From assembly GCA_016712285.1 (NCBI GenBank), contig JADJRK010000001.1, forward strand, positions 1,860,001 through 1,924,000: a stretch of DNA of 64,000 nt, written 5' to 3'. Shown here one piece after another: positions 52,655 through 60,842 of this stretch (within the stretch, counting starts at the first letter, position 1; the number at the start of each line of letters is the position of its first letter). Source of the stretch: Planctomycetota bacterium. GTDB taxonomy: Bacteria; Planctomycetota; UBA8742; UBA2392. Below the pieces are notes generated by a model, which saw nothing but the letters and a program-made list of their open reading frames with translations, did no database searches and was not told the DNA's origin. The translations under genes and the position numbers were made by a program.

Positions 52655-53780
52655 AGATGGCCGCGCCTTCCGCGGCCGTCTTTTTGGATCCGAGCGCAAG
52701 GGCTTCGGCGAAGTTGTGTTTCACACCGGGCTTACCGGCTACCAGGAAATCATCACCGACCCAAGCTATGCCGGCCAGGTCGTCACGATGACGGCCACGC
52801 AGATCGGCAATTACGGTACAAACGCCGAAGACGACGAATGCGACAAGCCGTGGCTGAGCGGTTTCGTGTGCCGCGAACTCAGTGGCATCGTCAGCAACCA
52901 GCGCAGCTTGAAGAGCCTGCACGAATTCCTGCTCGACCACAATGTGCCCGCAATCGACGGTCTCGACACCCGCGCACTGACACTGCATTTGCGCCGCCAT
53001 GGCGCGATGCGTGGCGTGATTGGCCCCGACACCGACGAGAAGGCCTTGCTTGCCGAAGTGAAAGCCAGCCCGACGATGGAAGGGCAGGACCTGGTCAAGG
53101 TCGTGAGCAACCGGCCCGCGTGGGACATGCAGGTCGGCTACGACTCTGCGTTTGCCGAAACATCAATCCTTCAGAGCCCCCGCGGTAACGCGGGGGCCGG
53201 CAGTTCCCTGAAATGCGCCGCCATCGACTATGGCGCCAAGCGCAACATCCTGCGCTGCCTGGTGCAGGTCGGCTTTGACGTGCGCGTGTTCAACGCCACC
53301 AGCAGTGCAGCCGAGATTCTTGGTTGGGGACCCGACGCCGTATTCCTGAGCAACGGCCCCGGCGACCCGGCTGCGCTGGGCTACGCGATTGATGAGATCA
53401 AGAAACTGGTGGAGAAACGTCTGCCGGTTTTCGGCATCTGTCTTGGCCACCAGTTGCTCACGTGGGCGTTCGGCGGCCGCACGTTCAAGATGAAGTTCGG
53501 GCACCACGCCGCGAACCACCCGGTGAAAGAGCTTGCGACCGGCATGGTCGAAATCACCAGCCAGAACCACGGGTTCGCGACCGACCCGGCGAGCCTGCCC
53601 GCCGACGTCGAAATCACGCACATGAACATCAATGACAACACGGTCAGCGGCATACGCCACAAGTCGCTGCCGGTGTTCAGCGTGCAGTATCACCCTGAGG
53701 CCAGCCCCGGCCCCCACGACAGCCTGCACCTGTTTCAGCGGTTCAAGCAGATGGCCGCCGCCACGGTTGCCCTGAAGTAA
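52620..53780 (+). CDS. carA: Carbamoyl-phosphate synthase small subunit
   Basis: The glutaminase subunit supplies ammonia to the large subunit for pyrimidine and arginine synthesis. The small-subunit N-domain spans ~1-180, the class I GATase domain ~198-386 with nucleophile Cys274 (GICLGHQ), His358 and Glu360 (QYHPEASPG). The linker 184-196 contains a 22-bp perfect-stem hairpin element at 53176-53197, which adds residues (QSPRGNAGAGSS). Start ATG 52620 overlaps the upstream membrane-protein gene by 35 bp. carB is not in the window. 386 residues, near the usual length. Confidence 0.95.
   Translation: MTKRTPGILLLEDGRAFRGRLFGSERKGFGEVVFHTGLTGYQEIITDPSYAGQVVTMTATQIGNYGTNAEDDECDKPWLSGFVCRELSGIVSNQRSLKSLHEFLLDHNVPAIDGLDTRALTLHLRRHGAMRGVIGPDTDEKALLAEVKASPTMEGQDLVKVVSNRPAWDMQVGYDSAFAETSILQSPRGNAGAGSSLKCAAIDYGAKRNILRCLVQVGFDVRVFNATSSAAEILGWGPDAVFLSNGPGDPAALGYAIDEIKKLVEKRLPVFGICLGHQLLTWAFGGRTFKMKFGHHAANHPVKELATGMVEITSQNHGFATDPASLPADVEITHMNINDNTVSGIRHKSLPVFSVQYHPEASPGPHDSLHLFQRFKQMAAATVALK
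53176..53197. repeat. REP-like hairpin inside carA linker
   Basis: A perfect 9-bp stem (GCCCCCGCG) and GTAA loop lie in frame within the carA inter-domain linker. The palindrome resembles the G/C-rich REP-like hairpins of this window and does not disturb the reading frame. Confidence 0.55.
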
Positions 53781-53783
53781 CGG

Positions 53784-55520
53784 CTACATGTTCGTGTAAA
53801 TCGGCCCGCCGCCGCCTTCGGGCACTACCCAGTTGATGACCTGGTACGGGTCTTTGATGTCGCACGTCTTGCAGTGCACGCAGTTGCTGGCATTGATCTT
53901 CAGCACCAGCCCCTGCTCGTTCGTTTGCCCTTCACCCTCGCGGTTGAGTTGCGGGCTCATGCCCTTGCCCTCATCCTTGGGCACCATCTCGTAGACCTTG
54001 GCAGGGCAGAAGTGCTGGCACGGGTTGCCGTATTCCTGCGTGCACTTGGTGATGCACACGTCGGGCTGAATCACCTGCAGGTGGCACGGCTGGTTTTCTT
54101 CGTGGGTGCTGCCCGAGTAATACACGTCTTTCAGCTTGTCGAAGGTCAGTTTGTCGTCGAACTGCGACGCCGCCTGTGCGGGCGTGGTGCCGGGCTTGGC
54201 GACGCGGTTGTACTCTTTGTAGTCGGGCTCAGCCGACAGGCGTGAACTCAAGCCGCGGCCGCCGGTAATCATGCTGAAGGCCACGTTGATCATGCCGAAC
54301 TGTTCGCCACGCTGGAAACCCTGGCGGAAGTTGCGCACGCCCCACAGCTCTTTCTTGGCCCAGCTGGCTTCGAAACGGTTCTGGTACTTGTGCAGCGCGT
54401 TCGCGCTGAAGTCGCCTGACTTCAGGCTGTCGAAAATCGTCTCGGCGGCCATGATGCCCGACTTGATCGCCAGGTGAATGCCCTTCAGCCGCATGCTGTT
54501 CAGGAACCCCGCCGTGTCGCCGACCAACAGCAACCCGTCTGCCGACAGCTTGGGCATCGAGAAATAGCCGCCGTCGGGAATCGTCTTGGCGCCGTAATGC
54601 AGAATCTCGCCGCCTTCGAGTATCCCCTTCAGCCACGCGTGCGACTTCCACTTCTGGAACAGCTGGTGCGGGTCAAGCGTCGGGTCTTTGTAGTCCAGCC
54701 CGACCACCAACCCGATGCTCACCAGCCCGTCGGCCATGCCGTACACCCAGCCGCCGCCAAACACGTTCTTGGGCAACGGGTACTTCATGGTGTGGTAGAC
54801 GTCGCCCGGCTTAAGCAGCTTCTGGCCGGCTTCCGAGAGTCTCCAGACTTCCTTGACACCGATCTGGTACATCTGCGGGTTGCGGCCGGCGTCCAGCTTG
54901 AGCTTCGGGACGAGGTGTTTGGCCAGGCTGCCGCGCGTGCCTTCGCCCAGTACCGTGACCTTGGCGGTCAGGTCGCCGCCGGGCATGAACTCGCCGTCTT
55001 TGGCTTCGCCCCACTTGTCCACGCCCATGTCGCGCACGCGCACGCCCCTGACGCGGTTGTCTTCGTACAGCACGTCGGCGCCGGGAAAGCCGGGGAAAAC
55101 GTTGACGCCTGCGGCTTCGGCCTTGGATGCCAGCCACTTGACGACCTTGTTCAGGCTGACGACGAACTTGCCGTGGTTGCGCATGCTGGGCGGCACGAAC
55201 TTGGGGCCGCTGCGGCGGGCGGCGTCTTTCAGCGCGATCATCGCGTCGTTCTTGACGGGCGACTCGACCGGAAAGTCCTGCTGCTGCCAGTCCGGGAACA
55301 GCTCCGCAATGCCGCGCGGGTCCATCACCGCGCCGGAAAGCTGGTGGTGGCCGATCTCGGGAGCTTTCTCGATGATGCTGACCTGCGGCTCGAGTTTGGT
55401 TTCAGCCGTTTCGTTGTGTTTGGCGACAAGCTGCATCAGCTTGATGGCGCAGGCCAGATTTGCGGGGCCCGCGCCGACCAGCAGCACGTCTTGCTCCATG
55501 ATTTCGCGTTCAACGTCCAT
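53784..55520 (-). CDS. Electron transfer flavoprotein-ubiquinone oxidoreductase
   Basis: ETF-QO passes electrons from electron transfer flavoprotein (fed by acyl-CoA and amino-acid dehydrogenases) to the quinone pool at the membrane. The FAD-binding GAGPANLACAIKLM lies at the N-terminus with HHQLSGAVMDPRG as the conserved second motif; GLVVGLDYKDPTLDPHQLFQKWK is typical. The C-terminal ~70 residues carry the 4Fe-4S ligands: CTQEYGNPCQHFCPA and NCVHCKTCDIKDP. 578 residues match the family. Partner etfAB genes are not seen nearby. Convergent with carA, stops 3 nt apart. Confidence 0.95.
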   Translation of the reverse strand: MDVEREIMEQDVLLVGAGPANLACAIKLMQLVAKHNETAETKLEPQVSIIEKAPEIGHHQLSGAVMDPRGIAELFPDWQQQDFPVESPVKNDAMIALKDAARRSGPKFVPPSMRNHGKFVVSLNKVVKWLASKAEAAGVNVFPGFPGADVLYEDNRVRGVRVRDMGVDKWGEAKDGEFMPGGDLTAKVTVLGEGTRGSLAKHLVPKLKLDAGRNPQMYQIGVKEVWRLSEAGQKLLKPGDVYHTMKYPLPKNVFGGGWVYGMADGLVSIGLVVGLDYKDPTLDPHQLFQKWKSHAWLKGILEGGEILHYGAKTIPDGGYFSMPKLSADGLLLVGDTAGFLNSMRLKGIHLAIKSGIMAAETIFDSLKSGDFSANALHKYQNRFEASWAKKELWGVRNFRQGFQRGEQFGMINVAFSMITGGRGLSSRLSAEPDYKEYNRVAKPGTTPAQAASQFDDKLTFDKLKDVYYSGSTHEENQPCHLQVIQPDVCITKCTQEYGNPCQHFCPAKVYEMVPKDEGKGMSPQLNREGEGQTNEQGLVLKINASNCVHCKTCDIKDPYQVINWVVPEGGGGPIYTNM

Positions 55521-55565
55521 GGCCGCAACTTAGCAGGGCGGGGCGGAGGTTCCAGTGTTTGAAAG

Positions 55566-55763
55566 TCACTCGCCGAACAGCAGAAACCACAACCCGAATA
55601 CCACACAGGCCAGGCCGAGCATGACCTGCAACGCCACCTGCACAATCATCACAGCCCGCGCAGGCCGCCGTGCAGAAGTCTGCCAGTTGCGCCCTGAGCG
55701 AAACGCGCCCATGAACGCAACCGCCGCCATGCCCAACACCCCGCCAACCAGAAGACCGTGCAT
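55566..55763 (-). CDS. Small two-helix membrane protein
   Basis: A 65-residue hydrophobic protein with two predicted transmembrane helices (GLLVGGVLGMAAVAFMGAF and VALQVMLGLACVVFGLWFLLF) and a basic cytoplasmic loop (RRPAR). ATG 55763 is chosen because membrane character starts there; the ribosome-binding site is weak. It lies between ETF-QO and the glycerate kinase. No function is suggested; it could be a fragment of a longer gene. Confidence 0.4.
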   Translation of the reverse strand: MHGLLVGGVLGMAAVAFMGAFRSGRNWQTSARRPARAVMIVQVALQVMLGLACVVFGLWFLLFGE

Positions 55764-55795
55764 GAAGCCAGCTTGCACGAAGACGCCGCGGCTGG

Positions 55796-56899
55796 CTAGC
55801 GGGCAAGCAGACGGGTGACTGACGCCGCGTGCTGCGTGAGGGCGGCCTCTGTTTCGGTCAGCCTGTCCTGCAGGCGGCCGCCATGGGGCGAGATGGTGAA
55901 GACGGCTGTCACACCTTCGATACTGACGGGGCGCGTCGTGCCGGCGAGCACCACCAGCGGAACCCTGGCGGCTTTGCAAGCATGGGCCAGCGCGGCGATC
56001 AGCTTGCCGTCGGCGGTCTGTTCGTCGTAGCTGCCTTCGCCCGTGAACACGGCATCGACGCCCTTGAGCAATGATTCGAACCCGATCAGCTCAAGCACCT
56101 TGCGGGCACCCTCAATCAGCTTGCCGCCAAGCAACAGCGTGCCGAAACCCATGCCGCCCGCGGCACCACTGCCGGACTCAAGGCCGTCGGCGGTTGCGCC
56201 GGCGTTGCGTGCGCATTGCGCGTAAATCGACAGGCCCTCTTCCAGCTTGTGCATGGCGCGCGTGGTGCCGCCCTTCTGCACGACGTACTTGCGGCTTGCG
56301 CCATGGGGGCCGAGCATCGGCGACATCACATCGCACATGGCCTGCAGCTGCACAGTTTTGAGCCGCGGGTCAAGCGCGCTGAAGTCAACGCGGCGCAGGT
56401 CTTTCAATCTGCCGCCTGTGGGCAGAAGCTCGGCGCCGTTGCCGTCAAGAAACTTCGCGCCCAAAGCCGCGCACATGCCGGCGCCGCCGTCGCTGGTGGC
56501 GCTGCCGCCCAGGCCCAACAGAATCTCGTCCACGCCAAGTTCCAGCGCGGCTTTGAACATCTGGCCCACGCCGTGCGTGTCGGTCTCAAGGGGGTTGCGT
56601 TCGTGTTCGTCGAGACGCCACAGGCCGCAGGCCTGCGCGCTCTCAACCATGGCGCGCTTGCCATCGGCGCTCACGCCGATCACCGTGGGCACGTCGCGAC
56701 CCAGCGCGTCGCGGGCAGCGACCTGTTTGCGGGTCGGAAAAGCTGCTTTCAGAACTTCCAGCGTACCCTCGCCGCCGTCCGCAAGCGGCAGCACCCGGGC
56801 TTCAGCGCCCGCCGCCCGAACACCTGCCGCAAGCGCCTCCGCGGCTTGCCCCGCAGAACACGCCTGCTTGAACTTGTCGGGCGCGCACAGGATCAGCAT
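55796..56899 (-). CDS. Glycerate kinase
   Basis: Glycerate 2-kinase of the GlxK/YhaD family phosphorylates glycerate. The family begins with a line like APDSFKG; here LILCAPDKFKQ follows ATG 56899. Other landmarks are LADGGEGTLEVL, GVGQMFKAALELG and LGLGGSATSDGGAGM, GSGAAGGMGFG and FTGEGSYDEQTADGKLIAAL. 367 residues fit. The upstream start ATG 56929 is equally possible; no strong ribosome-binding site is present at either. No serine or glyoxylate pathway gene adjoins it. Confidence 0.9.
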   Translation of the reverse strand: MLILCAPDKFKQACSAGQAAEALAAGVRAAGAEARVLPLADGGEGTLEVLKAAFPTRKQVAARDALGRDVPTVIGVSADGKRAMVESAQACGLWRLDEHERNPLETDTHGVGQMFKAALELGVDEILLGLGGSATSDGGAGMCAALGAKFLDGNGAELLPTGGRLKDLRRVDFSALDPRLKTVQLQAMCDVMSPMLGPHGASRKYVVQKGGTTRAMHKLEEGLSIYAQCARNAGATADGLESGSGAAGGMGFGTLLLGGKLIEGARKVLELIGFESLLKGVDAVFTGEGSYDEQTADGKLIAALAHACKAARVPLVVLAGTTRPVSIEGVTAVFTISPHGGRLQDRLTETEAALTQHAASVTRLLAR

Positions 56900-56977
56900 G
56901 GCTATGCCGGGGCTTGGGGTGGCGCGCATGCCGGAAAGGCATGCACGAGATCAGCATCCGCAAACGCGCAACGACGC

Positions 56978-57190
56978 TTACGCCGTTTTCATCAGGTAGA
57001 ACAACCGGCGCGACTGGTCGTGGCTCACGGGCTCGGTGACCACGCTGACCAGCACATAGCCCAGCTGGCCATAGTTGCGCAGCATCATCGTCTCGCTGTC
57101 TACACCGAAGAAGCCTGGGTTCTTGGCGTCCGGGTCATGGCGTTCGTGCTGGTTCACGATGCGCTCGACTACGATGAATTCGTTCGGCAT
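56978..57190 (-). CDS. Small DUF4177-like protein
   Basis: A 70-residue soluble protein: EFIVVERIVNQ at the start, then a Gly-Tyr pair GQLGYVLVSVV and DQSRRLFYLMK near the end, with the typical short beta-hairpin layout of DUF4177-like proteins (a GWEL/GYVLV pattern after an N-terminal strand). GGAGG lies 6 nt before ATG 57190, a strong site. It follows the wHTH gene after 23 nt and is likely in its unit. The family call is tentative and function is unknown. Confidence 0.55.
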   Translation of the reverse strand: MPNEFIVVERIVNQHERHDPDAKNPGFFGVDSETMMLRNYGQLGYVLVSVVTEPVSHDQSRRLFYLMKTA

Positions 57191-57212
57191 GCATGCCTCC
57201 GTGTGGTGCGGA

Positions 57213-57533
57213 TCAGTGGCCCCGCACCTCGCCCATGATCTTTTCAAGCTGCTCCAGGTACGACAGCAGCGCCTCGCGCCCTGCCGTGGTGATCTCATAA
57301 CTCGTGCGCGTGCGCCGGCCGAACAGGCCCTTGGCGGCGCGAATGAACCCGGCGCTCTCAAGTTTGCCGCAGTGCGTGCTCAGGTTGCCGTCGGTCGTGT
57401 CGGTCAGTGCCTTGAGTTCATTGAAACTCAGCCGGCCGTGGCTGCCCAGCGCCGACAGAATTGCCAGCCGCACGCGCTCGTGCACTACGCCGTCAAGCTC
57501 AATGGCAGGGCTGAGCCTGGTCTTACCAGCCAT
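57213..57533 (-). CDS. Winged-helix transcriptional regulator
   Basis: A 106-residue wHTH protein of the MarR/ArsR-like type without a sensor domain. The recognition part reads HERVRLAILSALGSHGRLSFNELKALTDTTDGNLSTHCGKLESAGFI, then a wing with Arg-Arg-rich RRTRTSYEITTAGREAL. The C-terminal helix likely dimerises. Its start overlaps the upstream membrane-protein gene by 11 bp, so the three genes from 58131 to 56978 form a unit. A regulator paired with a small membrane protein is a recurrent arrangement of unknown signal. Confidence 0.85.
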   Translation of the reverse strand: MAGKTRLSPAIELDGVVHERVRLAILSALGSHGRLSFNELKALTDTTDGNLSTHCGKLESAGFIRAAKGLFGRRTRTSYEITTAGREALLSYLEQLEKIMGEVRGH

Positions 57534-58131
57534 AGCGAACTCCTACCCACACCCCTAACAGGAAATGCCCGGCGCCGAACGTCGCTACAAACAGCACGAA
57601 GTCCAGCTCAAGCCCCGGGATCACGCCAAGGGCGCCGCCGATCAGCGTAAACATGCCCAGCATGCGCACGCTGGTCAACGAATGCGCCGAAGCCGCAATC
57701 AGCGCCGCGCCATAGCACAGCATCCAGACCGCGAAGATCGATTGCAGCGACTCCTGCATCGTCAACGCCAGGGTCAATGCGCCCCCCACCGCCAACGCCG
57801 GCAGCATCGCAAACAACACGCGCCGCCCAAGGCGTGCAGCCAGCGGAAACCCGTCTGAACGGGCGCGCCGCAGCATGCCCAGCAGGTTCAGCGCCGCTGA
57901 CGCCACCAGCGTTGCCGACCAGATCAGCACCATCTGGCGCAGGGTGTCACCTGCAAGGCCCGCCCGCGCCTCGCCGACAGCCAAGCCGGCTTGCGCCGTG
58001 AAGCCCGCGGCAAAGAAAGTCAGAAAGCCAGAAATCAGCAACGCGGCACCGGAAAGTGAGGTAAGGCGCGAGTTCGCCTCAAGGGCCGCGCGGATCGTTT
58101 GAAGATCTTGCTGGCTGGTGTGCTGCTGCAT
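57523..58131 (-). CDS. Hypothetical membrane protein of the wHTH unit
   Basis: A 202-residue membrane protein with six predicted helices (LTSLSGAALLISGFLTFFAAGF, QMVLIWSATLVASAALNLLGML, RVLFAMLPALAVGGALTLALTM, IFAVWMLCYGAALIAA, LGMFTLIGGALGVIPGLELDFVLFVATFGAGHFLLGVWVG region). ATG 58131 is chosen over 58167 because the conserved soluble N-terminus QQHTSQQDLQTI begins there. It overlaps the downstream wHTH gene. I recognise no family; such small membrane proteins paired with a wHTH regulator often sense or report a membrane state, which is inference. Confidence 0.65.
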   Translation of the reverse strand: MQQHTSQQDLQTIRAALEANSRLTSLSGAALLISGFLTFFAAGFTAQAGLAVGEARAGLAGDTLRQMVLIWSATLVASAALNLLGMLRRARSDGFPLAARLGRRVLFAMLPALAVGGALTLALTMQESLQSIFAVWMLCYGAALIAASAHSLTSVRMLGMFTLIGGALGVIPGLELDFVLFVATFGAGHFLLGVWVGVRYGW

Positions 58132-58194
58132 ACCCGCAGTGTAATGATCGCCGACAGATCGTGCCACACCTCCTGCGTATGGTCACAAATAGGG

Positions 58195-58228
58195 AGGGCC
58201 CGGTGCGCCGCCAAACGCTCCGGGCCCT
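58195..58228. terminator. G/C-rich hairpin between bshC-like and downstream unit
   Basis: AGGGCCCGG and CCGGGCCCT form a perfect 9-bp stem with a 16-nt loop between the stop of the bshC-like gene (58318) and the start of the membrane-protein gene (58131). It may terminate the bshC transcript; no clear T-tract is present. Confidence 0.4.
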
Positions 58229-58317
58229 GTGCACGTGCAACATGGCGTCACACGTACCGCGAAAAGTTTTTTCATGCCATCACGGCAGCAGACGTACATC
58301 CCGCGTCGTCCTGACTG

Positions 58318-59610
58318 CTAACCGCCGACTGCATCCTCATCTGCCAGGTACACAGCCTGGTGCCTCACATCATCGAACTGCAACTTGGTGCGCAGCCCCT
58401 CAAGAAAGTCGGGGCCGTAAAAATCGAGGTAGTGCAGCAGGCTCATCACCTCCTGCTGCGGCTTGCCGTCGGGCAGCAGGTAATGAAACAGCTTGGCGAG
58501 CTGCTTGCCGTTCACGTCCATTTCCCGTGCGGCCTCCGTCGTTGCACGCTGGCGCAGCTTGTCGAACCCGATGTCGGTGTTCGTCAGCAGCTTCTTTATG
58601 TCGTTCTCGGGGTTGAACCCAAGATCATTCAGGCCCATCTCGAAGCGCAGCAGCTCGGACAGCACACGCTCTTTGGCATCGCTGAACACGCCCGGGATAT
58701 CCTCAGGCAGGTGGCGCTTCACCGCGTCGTCCGGCTGCACTTCGCTGGCAAGCACCTCTTCCGGCTGCAGCCCGAACTTGGCCAGCCAGCTCTCCACCTT
58801 GCCCTCAATCACCGTGGCACTTCCACCCGGGTAGGGCACCGGCTCGCCGGGCGGTACACCGGCCACGGGGCTTCCACTGCCGACGGCAGCCACCAGCGGA
58901 ATCTGCGTAAACAGGTTGCGCAGGTTCAGCTCATAGCCCGCGGCTGCGGTCGGTTTCAGGACCGTCAGGTTCTCGTCATCGAACCAGCGCAGCAGCAGGC
59001 GGCACTTGAACACGTCAGGGTCGTCGTCAGCGGCGCGAGCAAGCTGGTCCAGCAGCAGGCTGGAAAAGCCGGTACCCGGCAGTGTGCTGCGCAAGCCCTC
59101 GATGTACTTGTGGGCGGCGCCGCCGCGGAACCCGACGTCTTCGAGCTCGCCAGTGCGCTGCATGATGGCGCTGATGCCGGTCTCGCCCCATTCGCCAATG
59201 TCGATCGCCGGCCACAGCAGCGTGACCACTTTGCCGATGCGCTTGGCCCGAAGTTGCCGCGCGAGCTCAAGGCCCGCAAACAGGCGCATCACTTCGTCCA
59301 TGCGCGGCGCAGCCACACCTTTGACCAGCGGAACCACCACTGCCAGCGCATCGCCTCGCGTCAGCAGCTTCAGCGCGTCGCCGTGGCGCTTGGCGCCCCC
59401 GGCCTGGCGCAGCCAGCGCAGCCAACTGTCTTCTTTGTCGGCGCCAACGCGGAACTCGTGGCGCGAAAGGCGCCGCGCAAGAATCTGGAACGCCGAGAAA
59501 CTCGAACGCGGAAGCTTGCCGCGCTTTCGTGACAGACGAACAAGAGTACGACCGCGTGTCGTGCTCGTGCGCGTGGTAGTCAGCGGAAGTTTCACGACGC
59601 GATAGGCCAT
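58318..59610 (-). CDS. BshC-like (bacillithiol biosynthesis cysteine-adding enzyme) protein
   Basis: BshC adds cysteine to glucosaminyl malate in bacillithiol synthesis. The C-terminal region LRQRATTEAAREMDVNGKQLAKLFHYLLPDGKPQQEVMSLLHYLDFYGPDFLEGL is close to the conserved BshC end (coiled coil, then LFPxGxxQER, FYxxYGxxFI). The central segment LVKGVAAPRMDEVMRLFAGLELARQLRAKRIGKVVTLLWPAIDIGEWGETG aligns with the GQQ/WIAGEDHD region, but the GQQ and EDHDW motifs are absent. At 430 residues it is ~100 shorter than typical. Start ATG 59610 follows a weak site; no bshA or bshB gene is near. Call moderate. Confidence 0.55.
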   Translation of the reverse strand: MAYRVVKLPLTTTRTSTTRGRTLVRLSRKRGKLPRSSFSAFQILARRLSRHEFRVGADKEDSWLRWLRQAGGAKRHGDALKLLTRGDALAVVVPLVKGVAAPRMDEVMRLFAGLELARQLRAKRIGKVVTLLWPAIDIGEWGETGISAIMQRTGELEDVGFRGGAAHKYIEGLRSTLPGTGFSSLLLDQLARAADDDPDVFKCRLLLRWFDDENLTVLKPTAAAGYELNLRNLFTQIPLVAAVGSGSPVAGVPPGEPVPYPGGSATVIEGKVESWLAKFGLQPEEVLASEVQPDDAVKRHLPEDIPGVFSDAKERVLSELLRFEMGLNDLGFNPENDIKKLLTNTDIGFDKLRQRATTEAAREMDVNGKQLAKLFHYLLPDGKPQQEVMSLLHYLDFYGPDFLEGLRTKLQFDDVRHQAVYLADEDAVGG

Positions 59611-59783
59611 TGGAATCCACAACCTTCAAACAGGACGCCGGGAAGGGCCCGACGCTCGCGATTGTAACAGTAGAAGTTACGCGTACGACTAGCGGGGAAT
59701 GGCGAGAAATAAGGGGTTTGGGGCAAGTGTCTGTTTTGTTTGGAGTTACGGAATCTGGAAAAATTCAGACAGGGCAATCTTGG

Positions 59784-59813
59784 CAGTTTGTGGGACATAT
59801 GTGCCAAACTGCA
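59784..59813. promoter_or_regulatory. Inverted repeat in non-coding region
   Basis: GCAGTTTG and CAAACTGC form an 8-bp stem with a 14-nt loop (TGGGACATATGTGC). The loop contains the palindrome ACATATGT. It could be an operator or part of a structured RNA; no function is known. Confidence 0.3.
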
Positions 59814-60195
59814 TGACAGGTGTCAGTAACGTCGGAAATCCAAACGCCAAAGCAGGTTGCGTCGCATCACCCGGGCCGGAACTAACCGGCTGGTATTTGA
59901 TTGACACGACGGAACGGGAAGTTCCAGCGCAGGGCGTTCGTTCAGGCTTGCGCGGCGGGTCGCGGCGCTCGCCCATGGTCAACATGAGGGTACGACGAAT
60001 TGGCGGCTGTGCGTTTTGCACACGGTGATTTGTGTCTGCCCGAAAATCTTGCCGCGGAAATTCCGTGTTACGGCTCGCACCGGGAAGGAATTCCGATTAG
60101 ATAGGAAGAAGGAAGTGGATGGGCCGTGTTTGCCTCAAACTCGGGTCGAAGATGACCGAAGCGGCAAGGTGACAGGGCGGCTTCCCCCAGTGTAT

Positions 60196-60213
60196 GCCCG
60201 CATTAATGCGGGC
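60196..60213. promoter_or_regulatory. Perfect 18-bp palindrome upstream of 60259 gene
   Basis: The sequence is a continuous perfect palindrome, GCCCGCAT followed by AT-rich centre and its complement, 45 nt before the start of the small acidic protein. Length and position fit an operator; it could also be a terminator stem without T-tract. Confidence 0.4.
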
Positions 60214-60258
60214 TTGATGTTTCCACCTCGACGAGCATCGGCGGGTACAGGAGAGACA

Positions 60259-60639
60259 GTGACCGAGAAGACGAATATCTTTATCGATGGCGAGCACGCC
60301 GCGACGATTGAAGACCTGCAGCACGATGCGCCGTGGCACTACGGCACCTTGATCCCGGGCGAAGCGTTTAAAGAATTGCGCGAGTCACTGGAGAAGGCGC
60401 CCTGGAGTGTTGCCAACGAAGACAGCGTTGAGCTGGTCGCCGCACAGGACACCGTGGACCGAGTGAGCTGGGGCCCCGACGTAGACACCAGCGAAGTGAT
60501 CACCAAGCTGACTCTCGCGCAGTTTGAGCCGGACGGACCGTGGGAACTTGAGTTCACCTCGGAAACCGACGAAAGCGACGAAGACAGCGAAGACGAAAAC
60601 GCTGAAGCCAACGGCGAAGCCGCCGAATCAGCGGTCTAG
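60259..60639 (+). CDS. Small acidic hypothetical protein
   Basis: A 126-residue soluble protein starting at GTG 60259, where AGGAGAG lies 4 nt upstream. The N-terminal ~85 residues look folded (NIFIDGEHAATIEDLQ, then WHYGTLIPGEAFKELRESLEKAPW) and the C-terminal ~30 residues are Glu/Asp-rich (SETDESDEDSEDENAEAN). I recognise no family. An earlier in-frame ATG 60016 would add 81 residues without signals and is not used. Function unknown. Confidence 0.6.
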   Translation: MTEKTNIFIDGEHAATIEDLQHDAPWHYGTLIPGEAFKELRESLEKAPWSVANEDSVELVAAQDTVDRVSWGPDVDTSEVITKLTLAQFEPDGPWELEFTSETDESDEDSEDENAEANGEAAESAV

Positions 60640-60842
60640 CACAAGCGCATTCGAGCGGCGGCGGCAACGCCGCCGCTCGTTTCATTTGCCGGGGCACGCG
60701 GCGAGCCTGAATTGCGAAAGCGCGATGCGCAACCCCATTGTCCCCTGATCCGCGATGGCGAATCGGCAATAGTGTTGGGCTTGGACCGTCCATCCATTAC
60801 CTTATGTCTGCCCAGTTGATTGACCTTTCACCGGAGCGGACA

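Larger units (their letters stand above)
59611..60258. other. 648-bp non-coding region, AT-richer, with inverted repeats
   Basis: No credible gene is present. The region looks less GC-rich than its surroundings over 59690-60130. It contains an inverted repeat GCAGTTTG/CAAACTGC (59784-59791 and 59806-59813, 14-nt loop) and a perfect 18-bp palindrome GCCCGCATTAATGCGGGC (60196-60213). A short frame of 109 residues (59699-60028) has none of the marks of a gene. The divergent promoters of the two flanking genes, an operator or a small RNA could lie here. Confidence 0.4.

Noticed and set aside
59699..60028. A 109-residue plus-strand frame in the non-coding region
   Set aside because: No ribosome-binding site, mixed Cys/Arg composition and no family; the region is AT-richer and holds inverted repeats.
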